A stretch of DNA of 64,000 bases, from the NCBI RefSeq assembly GCF_018446385.1, contig NC_055990.1:27055891-27119890 (forward strand). The letters run 5' to 3'. Shown here piece by piece: positions 11,116-22,009 of the stretch. The notes under the pieces are model-generated. The model had not been told where the DNA came from. It did not search any database and saw nothing but the letters and a program-made list of their open reading frames with translations. How positions within the stretch are numbered: the stretch's first letter is position 1; each line of letters opens with the position of its first letter. This DNA is from Zingiber officinale. Its lineage: Eukaryota > Streptophyta > Magnoliopsida > Zingiberales > Zingiberaceae. A program made the position numbers and the translations under genes.

Positions 11116-11767
11116 TGTTGGGGTTGCAAGGTTGCAAACATAGTCCCATATTAAAAACACATGGGAAAAATCATAGGTTTATAAGAAAAAAATATCTCCA
11201 TTGGCATGAAGCCTTTTGGGTAGAGCCAAGAGTAAAACCATGAGGGCTTAGGCCTAAAGTGGACAATATCATACCATTGTGGAGATATCTAAATTCTTTT
11301 CGATCCTACAATTGGTATCAGAGTCAGGTCACTCTTCATTGGACTAACCACCGGAAGAAGCACGAACCAAAGTCATGATTCAAAATTGAACCATGTGGGT
11401 GAAACCTTGAATGAAGTAGGGAAAGCCTTGAGTAGGTCAAGAGTGACCCGAAACTTGAGGGGAGGCCCTAAGCAGGTCAAGAGTAACTCGATGCTCGAGG
11501 GGATGCCCTAAGCAGGTCAAAAGTGACTCGATACTTGAGGAGGACCCTGTGGTCCTTTGTTTGAGGGGGGGATTATTGGGGTTGCAAGATTGCAAACATA
11601 GTCCACATTGAAAATATATGAGAAAAATCATGAGTTTATAAGAAAAAAAAATATCTCCATTGGCATGAGGTCTTTTGGGTAGAGCCCAAGAAAATCATAA
11701 GGGCTTAGGCCGAAAGTGGATAATATCATACAATTGTGAAGATATCTAAATTCTTTTCGATCCTACA
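11116..11767 (+). mobile_element. TRIM (miniature LTR retrotransposon)
   Basis: Two direct repeats of about 195 bp, 11116-11310 and 11574-11767, share TTGCAA-TTGCAAACATAGTC at one end and TCTTTTCGATCCTACA at the other. Just inside the left repeat is the primer-binding site ATTGGTATCAGAGTC (11311-11325). Just before the right repeat is a polypurine tract (TTTGAGGGGGGGA). Total length is 652 bp with no coding capacity. Flanks are TTGGC on the left and CTGGC on the right, a target duplication with one mismatch. The right repeat starts TATTGG instead of TGTTGG. The interior has a short repeat, AGCAGGTCAAGAGTAACTCG and variants. TRIMs move using proteins from other elements. Confidence 0.85.
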
Positions 11768-12220
11768 CTGGCTCATTGGAATTCTGAGTCATCTTAGTTC
11801 AATTCAGAATTGAGCCCTCTCGATTTGATTGAATATACCAGATGTACGTCTTAACCAGACTCCTTGTCTGAGTAGATGCCAAGTCCTCAAAGAAGTTGAG
11901 TCCTCGAGATGATCAACATTCCTTAACCAACCTGATCCTGTCCAATAACCATTCTCTACTAGACGATAGAGGGGACTCGGATGGCCTAATATTCTTTTTT
12001 GGCATTTTGTGTAAGTGTTGTCATAAAATTAAAGGAATATTCCCTGTGTAATTCGTACAACAGGAGCTTCTACCATGTAAAGCACAAAAATGGTAGGTTT
12101 ATTTTAAAAAAGTTGTTAGAATGTCAGAATAGTCGGTTCTTGTTTGGAAATACATCAATGTTTGTGCCCAGAGGAAAACTAGCTAGTATTATATAAAGAG
12201 TCTCCTCCTAAAGACGTAGG
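11768..12220. other. Intergenic, no gene seen
   Basis: No frame or repeat of note between the TRIM and the next MITE. Confidence 0.5.
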
Positions 12221-12228
12221 TACGTGAC

Positions 12229-12701
12229 CAAAGCCGGCCTAAGGATTGTCAAGGTGGGGCTAGCACACAGGGCCCCACCCCTAGCGGGGGGCCTTTTTTT
12301 TAAATTTTTTAAAAGTAAAAGCTAATAAAATATATTCATTAGAAAAAAAATTAAAAGATGTAATTATAAATTTTAAAATATTATGGATTTTTTTTATAAA
12401 GGTGCCCCTAAAAAAGAGAAAAATTCATATAAGAGTAGGCGAATCTGTTCCTATTTGTATTTCCCTAAGTCCTAATCTTTCGGAATTCACTTTTTGTTCA
12501 CCCTCAAATTCTTCAACCACACCGATAGCCATCGTCTAGCGTCACCATTGTTGCATCGTCGCGTCGCCACCCTCACCCACCGATATTATACAGTAGTGCA
12601 CACATGTAAACCCTTCGATTTAAATAAAAATTTCTTACTTGAATTAAATGGTTTTTTTTTTTTTTTTGCACCGGGTCCTTTAAAGTCTAGGACCGGCCCT
12701 G
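12229..12701. mobile_element. hAT-type MITE
   Basis: The right end reads CTAGGACCGGCCCTG, whose complement CAGGGCCGGTCCTAG matches the left end CAAAGCCGGCCTAAG imperfectly. The flanking 8-mers TACGTGAC (12221-12228) and TAGGCGAC (12702-12709) agree at six of eight positions, fitting an old hAT target duplication. The interior is AT-rich with poly-T runs and no transposase. Confidence 0.6.
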
Positions 12702-12709
12702 TAGGCGAC

Positions 12710-13552
12710 TTTTCGCTATCTAGTTCAATGTTCATTATCACTGTTCTCCATTTTTCTCAGCTCCTTGTTTGACTTGAGCCACGGAGTGCTTGTGCCGGGA
12801 ACTCCTCCTTGGCCCGGTTGCTAACATTCTCTCTATTCTTCATTCTTCTTTGATGTGCAGGATCAAAGCAACACTGGGTGCCTCCTGCTCGGAGTCTTCT
12901 CACAGTCAACATTGAAGTCGCATACTTAGTGCGCCATCTTTTTCAATTTCAGACAGGATCACATGTCTAAATGGTATTGCCATGATTATCAAGGGCGTGA
13001 AACTATTTTCTAAGTTCCTTCCAAAAGCTAGCTTTCAGAATCGCTAGTTTTCATTGATTTAAACAACTCAAATACTACGCTGCAAATTCTTTAGTCTTGC
13101 AATATAGATCGTATTTCTCAGTGCTTAAATTTTACTTGTTTTGTTATCTCTGTTGCTACTTCTAGTCTTAAAAATTTTCTCCTTTTTTTTTTTTTTGCTG
13201 GAATGAATGAACTGCAAGCATCCTAATTTGCATTAATTTATGTACCATGATCTTCTGAGGTCCTCTTTGTTGACTAATAAATTTTGGTGTGAATATCATA
13301 GTCTGATAACCTTGATTAATTATACAAATATAACTATTCAAACTATACACTCAACTAAAAATATCAACATTACTTTCTACCTTGTTTCTCTCTTATTTTT
13401 CTTAGTCAAAGTAAGTGAACAACATGCGTTTCTTATGCACTAATTCCTTGTTATCTTTTTCTGCTCCAAGCAAAGTGGTGGGCTCTACTTGGGTCGTCTC
13501 TCTCCGTGGGAATGCATGCGAATCATTTTTGAATTCTTAGCCTCTATGTTTA
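12710..13552. other. Intergenic; part of the tandem duplication unit
   Basis: About 12950-13390 is clearly similar to 20338-20800 upstream of gene B (shared blocks such as TCTAAATGGTATTGCCA, AGCTAGCTTTCAGAATCGC and GTACCATGATCTTCTGAGG). The duplication that created the two kinase genes therefore reached at least 2.7 kb upstream. No gene is seen. Confidence 0.7.
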
Positions 13553-14131
13553 GGTTGCGTTTGGTTCGGGATTATTCTTGATAACCTTGGTTATTCATTC
13601 AAGGTTATCAACAAAAACCTTATTTGGTTTAGGTATTCGATGATTCCCAAGTAATGTTCCATGCCCGACACATCAGCAAAAGGGTCATGCAGTCCGGAAT
13701 CGGAAAACCTCAGAAAACTAAGGTTTTGTTGATTCCGGGGTTAACGAATTTTTTTTACCAAAAATACCCTCTGATAAGAAAAAACATGAAAAAAAGAAAA
13801 AAAAAATTGTAAAAAAATATTAAAAAAAATGTAAAAAACATAAAAAAAAATCTTTTAAAAAATTTAAAAATTTATTTTTTTTAAATTAAATAATTTAAAA
13901 AAATAAAAAAAATAAAAATTTTAAAAATAAAAAATAAAAAACAAAAATTTTAAAAATGTTAAAAAATTTTAAAAAATATATAAAAATTTTAAAAAATTTA
14001 AAAATAAAATAAATAAATAAAATTTAAAAAATATAAAAATATATAAAAATATAAAAAATTAAAAAATAAAAAAACACATAAAAAAGTAAAAAAATATACA
14101 GGAAAAAGAAAAGTAAAAAAATATTAAAAAA

Positions 14132-14162
<31 letters not shown>

Positions 14163-14377
14163 TATTAAGTATAGTTGGTTTTGTAACTGAGGGTAATACG
14201 GTAAAATATTAAACTAGGGTATTCATTAAAACCTTTAAACAAATAAGTTTTTGTTGCATTACCTAAGTTGAACCAAACAACATTTGGTTATATTTTATTT
14301 CCTATAATCTTGATTATGTAATTATCTAGTAATCACATAACCAAGATTATACATGATGACTTGAACCAAACACATCC
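13553..14377. mobile_element. Harbinger-type MITE with expanded A/T core
   Basis: Terminal inverted repeats GGTTGCGTTTGGTTCGGG and, on the other strand, GGATGTGTTTGGTTCAAG, each followed by an (A)TAACC(A/T)TGGTTAT-like block. Flanks are TTA on both sides (13550-13552 and 14378-14380), the target duplication of PIF/Harbinger elements. The centre (about 13745-14165) is almost pure A/T with A-runs. It is absent from the matching region upstream of gene B, so it inserted after the duplication or was lost there. Confidence 0.75.
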
Positions 14378-14548
14378 TTACATGTTAATTTGCCACCAAA
14401 TTAACTTAATTACATCTCTCCAAATGCCATGCACAGATACTCGATAACGACAATTTGATAGACGTAGTCTTGCTATTAATCTTTGACATTGTCAAGGCTT
14501 AGGGGACCATACTATTAGGTAAAGGTGTACAAATTGAAAAGGGCTTCA

Positions 14549-14579
<31 letters not shown>

Positions 14580-14881
14580 ATTTTGATTAATTACTCTATG
14601 TTGGAATAGTTTTGATAAAAATTAATTCATATTATAAATAGCAATTAAATTGGACTAACTTTAATTAAATCAAAGTAATTTTAATTTATATTTAGTAAAA
14701 ATATTCAAATAATTTTAATTAAAATTGTTATAATAATATTAAAATACTAATATTCTTATGGAATATCTATTTGGTATTTTTCTAAAATAGAGCGTCCTTT
14801 TTACCGTTTATGTATATTTTTTTCTGTCCTCTATTTATCTGTTTTGAGTATCTGATATAAGTGTCAAACTTGGCGTATTTA

Positions 14882-14889
14882 TGACGTCA
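14882..14889. promoter_or_regulatory. TGACGTCA palindrome (bZIP/TGA-type site)
   Basis: A perfect 8-bp palindrome within ATGACGTCATCAG, 770 bp upstream of the gene A start. Such sites bind TGA-class bZIP factors involved in defence expression. Presence is seen; function is inferred. Confidence 0.4.
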
Positions 14890-15026
14890 TCAGTGATTTA
14901 CTTCGCGAGGAGAAAAACAAAGTCCAAGATAAAATAACACAAATGAGAACGCTGGAACAAGGATCCTTGCCGACAACTTCGTAACTGCAACCTCAGGTCC
15001 ACGTCTGCGTAGTTACTATTATCAAC

Positions 15027-15032
15027 CACGTG
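15027..15032. promoter_or_regulatory. G-box CACGTG
   Basis: CCACGTGGC between two imperfect repeat copies about 630 bp upstream of the gene A start. The matching place upstream of gene B reads CCATGTGGG, so the core is lost there. Confidence 0.4.
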
Positions 15033-15655
15033 GCAACACATGAACAAGGACCTTGGCCGGCAATCCTCATAACTGCAACCTCAGGACCACCTCTACCGAC
15101 AGATCCTACTGTCTACAGCCTCTGCTGAAGCCAAAGCAAAAAAAGGAGGGAAAATCATAAAAACTAGGGATTGTTGAGGAATCGCTCTTCAAGAAGGCAT
15201 GACAGTATTTCATTTTACGGTTCATTTGGACTTTCTGTGGATTTGAAGCTTGGTTTTTATTTCTCTTATCTCTTTTCTGTTTTAAGGGTAAAATTACTAA
15301 AAAAATCGGGACTTGTGTCTGTTCAGCCAAAGGCCATTCCGGTTCTTTGAAGCAGTGATAATCATCTCTTCTTCAGAGCTCTTGTGTTGTTTTCCCCCAA
15401 AGTGTTAACTGTGTGTGCTTTATGAATCTGCTATATTTTATAGTTTCTTTTTCTCTAGAGTTTCATGTTTACTTTTTTGTTTTTTTTTCTCTTCATTTTT
15501 AGCTCCTAATTCATAAAATGTTAGAAATCATTACTATATGTAGTTAGTTTATTATGTTCTTATATTGTGTGGATTCTAACCTTGAGTAGGAAGGAAACAT
15601 GGGATATATAAGAAGCTGACTTGTTTATTTCCTTTAGGGAAACGTGGACACAATA

Positions 15656-18600
15656 ATGGTTTTGGGTCTTCAACCTATGTTGCTGTTGCTGCTCTTGGCT
15701 TTTTTCCAACTAAGCAACGCTTTGAACTCAGATGGAAAGGTTTTATTGGCCCTTTCTGGCAATTTGATACTTCCTCATTTAGTGAACTCCACCTGGAACT
15801 CATCAGACCCAAGTCCTTGTGGATGGGCAGGAATCGGTTGCGACAGAGGTGGATTCGTGACTTCATTTGAGCTTCCTGAGCTTCAAATTTCTGGTTCGTT
15901 GGGCAAAGAAATTGGATTGCTAAGTCATCTGAGGAAACTAGATCTTGGTGTCAACGATCTTTCTGGACTTATTCCCTCGGAACTAGGCAATTGCACCCTT
16001 CTTGAATACTTGGATCTCTCAGACAATTACCTTTCAGGTGAGATACCAGAGACCCTTCAGAACCTCAAGAAGTTGTCATACCTTTCACTTTTCACTAATT
16101 TGTTGAGTAGCAATATACCAAGTCTTTTGTTCCGCAGTCCTTCCCTTGAAACTATCTATCTTTCTGACAACAAGCTCAATGGCTCAGTTCCTTCCTTTGA
16201 TGAAAATACATGCAAGGTTAAATTTTTAAGGCTCAATGAAAATAATCTTTCAGGTATTTTGCCAACTTCAATTGGTAATTGCAGTAAGTTAGAAAAGCTC
16301 TATCTATATGCGAACCAGTTAACAGGACTTATTCCCAGGACCATAAATGACCTCATAGCAGTAGATGTTAGTGAAAATGATCTAGTGGGGAACATCCCTT
16401 TCACCTCAAAAACATGCAAGTTAGAGAACTTAGTTATGTCCTTCAATCAATTGGACGGTGAGATTCCTACGGCATTGGGTAACTGCAGCAATTTGAAGTA
16501 CCTTGCTATTGTTGACAATCACTTGTCAGGGAGAATTCCATCAACACTTGGTTTGTTGACAAAGCTTGAGATTCTTTATCTATCTAATAACTCTTTGTCA
16601 GGGTCAATTCCCTCTGAGATAGGCCAATGTCAATCATTGATTTCATTGCAGTTGTATGATAATCAACTAGAAGGGATTGTTCCAAGACAATTGGGTAATT
16701 TGAGAAATCTAGAAAGTCTTTTACTTTTTAGTAATAATTTGACTGGAGAGCTTCCGATTGAAATTTGGAGAATCCTAAATTTGACAACTATACTTATCTA
16801 TGACAACAACTTCTCTGGGCAACTACCTGTGGAGATGTGTCAGTTAAAAAGTTTGAATAACATTTCTATCTATGATAATCAATTCACAGGGGTCATTCCT
16901 CAATGCTTGGGAATCAACAACAGTCTAGTGGATGTTGACTTTACAGATAATAATCTTGTTGGTAGCATCCCTCCTAATATTTGTTTAAGAAATCAGTTGA
17001 TGTTTATGACATTGGGTAATAATAAGCTCAATGGGACAATACCTATAGGAGTTGGGAATTGTTTGAGTTTGCAGAGGTTGATTCTTAGTCACAATAATCT
17101 CAGTGGCTCAATTCCAGAATTTTTTGTGGCATCAAGTTTGTCATATGTTGATTTAAGTTTCAACAAACTCAGTGGACAAATTCCTCAAACCGTAGGAAAC
17201 ATTGTGAACCTCACTGATGTAAACTTGTCAATGAACAAGCTTAATGGACCAATACCTCGACAAATAGGAAACCTAGCCAACCTTGAACGTTTGAATTTGT
17301 CCAACAACAATTTATATGGTCCATTGCCTTTTGAATTATCAGAATGTCGCATGTTATTTTCGTTGGACTTGGGATTCAACTCTTTTAATGGAACAATACC
17401 GGCAAGCCTTGGAAACTTATCTAGTCTCTCTCAGTTGATATTGCAAGAGAATCAATTTAGTGAAGGAATTCCGAATTTCTTAGCTGAGTTAAATGGACTG
17501 ATTGAGCTACAGTTTGGAGGAAACAAGTTGGGAGGCAGCATCCAGCCATCATTGGGTTCATTGCAAAACTTGAAAGTAGCTTTAAACCTCAGTGATAATG
17601 GATTAGTTGGACAACTTCCACTTGAGTTGAGGAAATTGAATATGCTACAAAGCTTTGATATTTCTTTTAACAATCTAACCGGAGGTTTGATGCCCTTGAG
17701 TGATCTTACTTCATTAACATACATCAATATTTCATACAACAACTTTAGCGGTTCACTACCGAGAGGCTTGCTTAAGTTTGTAGAATCATCGCCAAGCTCA
17801 TTTATAGGAAATCCTCAACTTTGCATCTCTTGTCAAACAGAAGATTCTACTTGCTCAAACATCACCATATTAGAACAATGCAGCGTGCCAAATAATAATT
17901 CCAAAGGTGTATCTAAGATTGTGATTGTAATCATAGCTCTTGCTTCTGGTTTGCTCTGTGCTCTAGTCCTTTTCCTTGCGAGATTTTTCTTTCTCAGGTG
18001 TAAAAGAAAGAAAGATGATGTTCCATCCTTGCATGAAGATTCTTCTTTCCTACTAAAGAAAGTAATTGAAGCCACTGAGGATTTCAATCAGCAATATGAA
18101 ATCGGTAGAGGAGCTCATGGGATAGTTTACAAGGCAACTCTCGATATAGGAAAAATATATGCCGTAAAGAAGATTGTTTTTCCACATCAGAAACGATCAA
18201 ATCAGAGCATGATAAGAGAAATCCAAACTCTTGGGAAAATCAGGCATAGAAATTTAGTGAAATTGGAGAAATTTTGGTTTGAATGTGGATATGGACTTAT
18301 ATTGTATGAGTATATGGCAAAGGGCAGCCTCCATGATGTTCTTCATGAGATTAAGCCCACACCAGTCCTAGAGTGGAAGGTGAGGTACAAGATAGCTCTT
18401 GGCATTGCCCAAGGGCTAGATTATCTTCACAACGACTGCAGCCCTGCTATCATACACCACGACATAAAACCGAAAAATATATTGCTGGATGCCAATATGG
18501 AGCCACATATCTCGGATTTTGGGATTGCTAAGCTTGATCAGGATTCTACTCAGTCAGCTACTATTATGGGCACCCTTGGCTATATTGCACCAGGTGTGCA

Positions 18601-19540
18601 TTTCTCCTTTGTCTTTCCTAAGTAAAAATAGTTCTTAAATTGCTAACAGATAACCAATCATTCTGCTTAGATGTATAGTTTCTTTTGTGATTCAATTCTG
18701 TCCCGTCAAATAATACATTTACTTTAAGTAAAAACTAGAATTGTTGCCCACTCGATGCATGAGTTCACCAAGTGTGCATCATAGTTTGGTAGTTTCACAT
18801 GAAATTACTTATCTGTGTAAAATATTTTCCAAAATGAGAAGTCAATTAATTTCCCTTATTCAGCTATGCAAGAAGGAAAATTTTATTTCTCTCTCTTTCA
18901 TGGCTGAATCTGATGAAGTGGTTTCTCCGGTGTGGAACTGATTGTAAAACTTCCATTTGAGAGATTGGCTGATAAGTTTGCTTTCTTTACTTTGTGTATT
19001 TTTATGCTAATAGGATACCATGCCAGATCTTTACCTAATAAAAATATAGAACTCCTTTAAATTCCCATGAATTTGATAAAGGCTTATGTTTCTTGTTAAA
19101 TAGGACCATTTGGACAGAAAGCTCAAGTGGTCATAAAAGGCTCTACCCTTTATTATTATACTCTTCCACATTTCTTACAACTGCATTGTAATGTTATGCT
19201 TCTGTGCCTTGTAACAGAGACTGCCTACACGACCAGAAGGAGCAAGGAGTTGGATGTGTACAGTTATGGAGTCGTCTTACTTGAACTCATAACAAGAAAG
19301 ATGGCCATCGACCCATCGTTCTCAGAAAATATGGACATAGTGGGATGGGTCACTTCCTCCTTGGATGGCAGTGGTAAAATAGAAGCTGTCATGGATGAAG
19401 ACCTCACGAATGAAGTTACAGGTAGTTCAGAGATCAAAGAAGTGAACAAGGTTCTTTCATTGACCATGAGATGTGTAGCAAGGGAGGCAAGCAGGCGGCC
19501 TTCAATGCGGAATGTTGTCAGGGAATTACAAGATATCTAG
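15656..19540 (+). CDS. Gene A: PEPR-like LRR receptor kinase (subfamily XI), HRD changed to HHD
   Basis: Two exons, 15656-18593 and 19218-19540, give 1,086 residues. The intron (donor CCAG|GTGTGC, acceptor TAACAG) splits the GTLGYIAPE motif, as in gene B. The ATG at 15656 is used; the GTG 12 nt upstream is in frame but not a plant start. A signal peptide (about 1-22) precedes the LRR cap with CGWAGIGC, then some 25 leucine-rich repeats rich in NLSG and IP motifs. The transmembrane helix is about 753-778 and a kinase follows with GRGAHG, K838 and D954-FG. The closest known type is the PEPR receptors for Pep danger peptides at the plasma membrane, which signal through BAK1-class co-receptors (family knowledge). 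Odd points: the catalytic loop is H934-H935-D936 where gene B has HRD, and a TAG ends the protein at RELQDI, 18 residues shorter than gene B. Expression and activity are not shown by sequence. Confidence 0.93.
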
Positions 19541-22009
19541 TCTAGATTTGCTGATTCTCATAAACATTGGAAATCTTAACCCACAACTAGTATGTAAAAT
19601 CTTATTTAAAAAATGTAATCAAAGAGGATTGGTTACAGAAACATCTCGGCTGCTAGTGGATGTTAAAACTTTTTTTTGTCCGAGAGTATGCATTTACAGT
19701 TCTTTGATATGAATGGTAGTGAATTAGACACAAGGAAGCAACAAGTTTACATCCATTAACGGGAGATTCATAAGCAAAGTGAAAATTTTCTTATCTAATA
19801 TGTATAGAGAAACCTAGAAAAAACAGAACAAGATTTGAAAATACAAATCTTCTCTCTGCCAGTTTTCATTCTACGGTGGGCAAATTCGAAAGATCAAAGT
19901 CATCTTTGCCTTTCCCGTTGGCTTTTGAACGCGTGCCCAACGACCTTTTAATTCCAATTTTCAAGGTCAAACTCGTGTGCATATTGACCTACAACGTGCT
20001 TTGGTAAAATATTTATAAAAACATAAATTAGAATGTTCAAACTTGTTCAATAACGTATAGAGATGAACATAAATACATCATGGAATGGAACACAATCATT
20101 TATTTCAGAACTGTTTGGAAGTTTAATATTTTAGGTTGTTTGTCTATTTGTTCAATCTTTGGAAGCTTTGGTGCAGTTTCTTGAATAAATTATAACTAGT
20201 TTATTCTAGCCTCTCTATTTTAATTGTCGAACTTAACTGAAAGATAAATAATCTAGTTGACTTTTGAATTTTTTATTAATTGAACAATGCTTGCCACGTG
20301 GCATCTGCCATCTACGCCACATCAATAAATATGATACACGTCTAAATGGTATTGCCAATTTGCCATGATTATCAAGGGCGGGAAACTATTTTCTAAGTTC
20401 CAAAAGCTAGCTTTCAGAATCGCTAGTTTTCATTGATTTAGACAACTCAAACTCAAATACTACACTGCAAATTCTTTTAGTCTTGCAATGTAGATCATAT
20501 TACTCAGTCCTTAAATTCTACTTGCTTTGTTTCTTGTCTTGAAAATTTTCTCCTGTTTTTTTTTCTTTTCTGGAATGAATGAACTGCAAGCATCCTAATC
20601 TGCTCATTCCTTCCAAAAACATAAACTAATAAGTGGTGGGGCTGTTTAGACTCTCCGATGGGCATGAAATTATGTACCATGATCTTCTGAGGTTCTCTTT
20701 GTTAACTAACAAATTTTGGTGTGAATCTCATGGTCTGATAACCTTGATTAATTATACAAATGTCTTGTCTGAACTATTCAAACTATACACTCGACCAAAA
20801 AATATTAACACTACTATTCAAACTATAATTTTGGTGTGGATCTTGGCTGTCAATCCTCATAACTGCAACATCAGGTCCACCTCTGTGTAGTTAATATTAT
20901 CAAGTATCAGCCATGTGGGAACACTTGCACAAGCACGTTAGCTAGCAATTCTCATGCCTCCACCGATTGATTGACGCAATTGATATTTATATGGATGGTT
21001 ACTCCAAAATATCTTAGTAGGTGTCTGGACTCTCCATGGACCACTTCTCTAGAACAAATTAAATATCTCCGTAATTTATCCTTTTTCCAGAGGGTATGAA
21101 ACCGCTCTCGAAGAGCTGAGGTGAGGACTTCATACCTGCAACGTCAGGTCCACTAAAGAAAGACAGACCTTTGCTTCTTTATTTTGTTTAAAGTTCAGTC
21201 AGACTTCAACTACGATGCGGATTAGGATTTGGTGAACGCACCAGGTTTGCGTGCTCCTTTTTTTTAAGGCGCGGCGCGCTGAGATGCGCACTTATTCTTC
21301 TCTGTCAAGAGTCACTTTTGTTCATCCAGCGACAACTTTAAAGTAATCACTTTTGCATTTGCTGTATGAACGCTCATCCTTTACCACATGTTTTTGGCTG
21401 CTGCTGCTTTGACATACGTAGTAAAGCTGCAACTATAAAATGTACAGTAAGTAGATGCAGCTCGTGACCCCTGCATTCAAAGCCAGATCCCACTGTCTAC
21501 CGCCTCTGCGGAAGCCAAAGCAAAAAAACCGAGGGAAATCATAAAAACTAGGGATTGTTGAGGAATCGCTCTTCAATAAGGTATGGCAGTGCTTCATTTT
21601 TCTGTTCATTTTGATTTTCTGTGGATTTGAAGCTTAGTTTTTATTTCTCTTATCTCTTTTCTGTTCTAAGTGTAGATAGCTTTACTAGAAATTCCGGACT
21701 TGTGTCTATTCAGCCAAAGGTCATTCCTGTTCTTTGAAGAAGTGATAGTCTTATCTTCTTGCTCTTGTTTTGTTTTACCCCAATGTGTTAATTGTGTGTG
21801 CTTTTTGATTCTACTATACTGGATAATTTCTTCTTCTCTAGAGTTTCATGTTTACTTTTTTTTTTTTTTTTGGTTTTCCCATTCATTTTTTAGCTCCTAA
21901 TGCATAAAATAAAATGTTGGAAATCATTACTAACCTTGGGTAAGAAGGAAACATGGGATACATATGAAGCTGACTTGTTTATTTTCTCTAGGGAAACGTG
22001 GACACAATA
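19541..22009. other. Intergenic between genes A and B, with duplicated upstream sequence
   Basis: 19541-19750 is the 3' region of gene A. 20338-20800 repeats 12950-13390, and 20830-20900 matches 15040-15100. 21490-22009 matches 15100-15655, including the probable 5' untranslated intron. Repeat period between the two starts is 6,354 bp. Nothing gene-like is seen in 19760-20330 or 20940-21480. Confidence 0.7.

Larger units (their letters stand above)
14378..15655 (+). promoter_or_regulatory. Upstream and 5' untranslated region of gene A
   Basis: Contains a (TA)n microsatellite at 14554-14579, TGACGTCA at 14882-14889, and two imperfect tandem copies of about 88 bp near 14954-15095 (each with AACTGCAACCTCAGG). 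CCACGTGGC lies between those copies. From about 15100 the sequence is co-linear with 21490-22009 of gene B. A probable 5' untranslated intron ends at TTTCCTTTAG (15637); in gene B its partner starts AAG|GTATGG (21581) and ends TTTCTCTAG (21991). In gene A the matching donor reads AAG|GCATGA (15197). No TATA box was assigned with confidence. Confidence 0.5.

Noticed and set aside
12494-12772. 92-codon plus-strand frame
   Set aside because: Runs through the poly-T core and right end of a hAT-type MITE; no domain.
15644-15655. Upstream in-frame GTG as the start of gene A (and 21998 for gene B)
   Set aside because: Plants start at ATG in nearly all genes, the ATG four codons later opens a clean signal peptide, and the GTG lies right after a probable splice acceptor.
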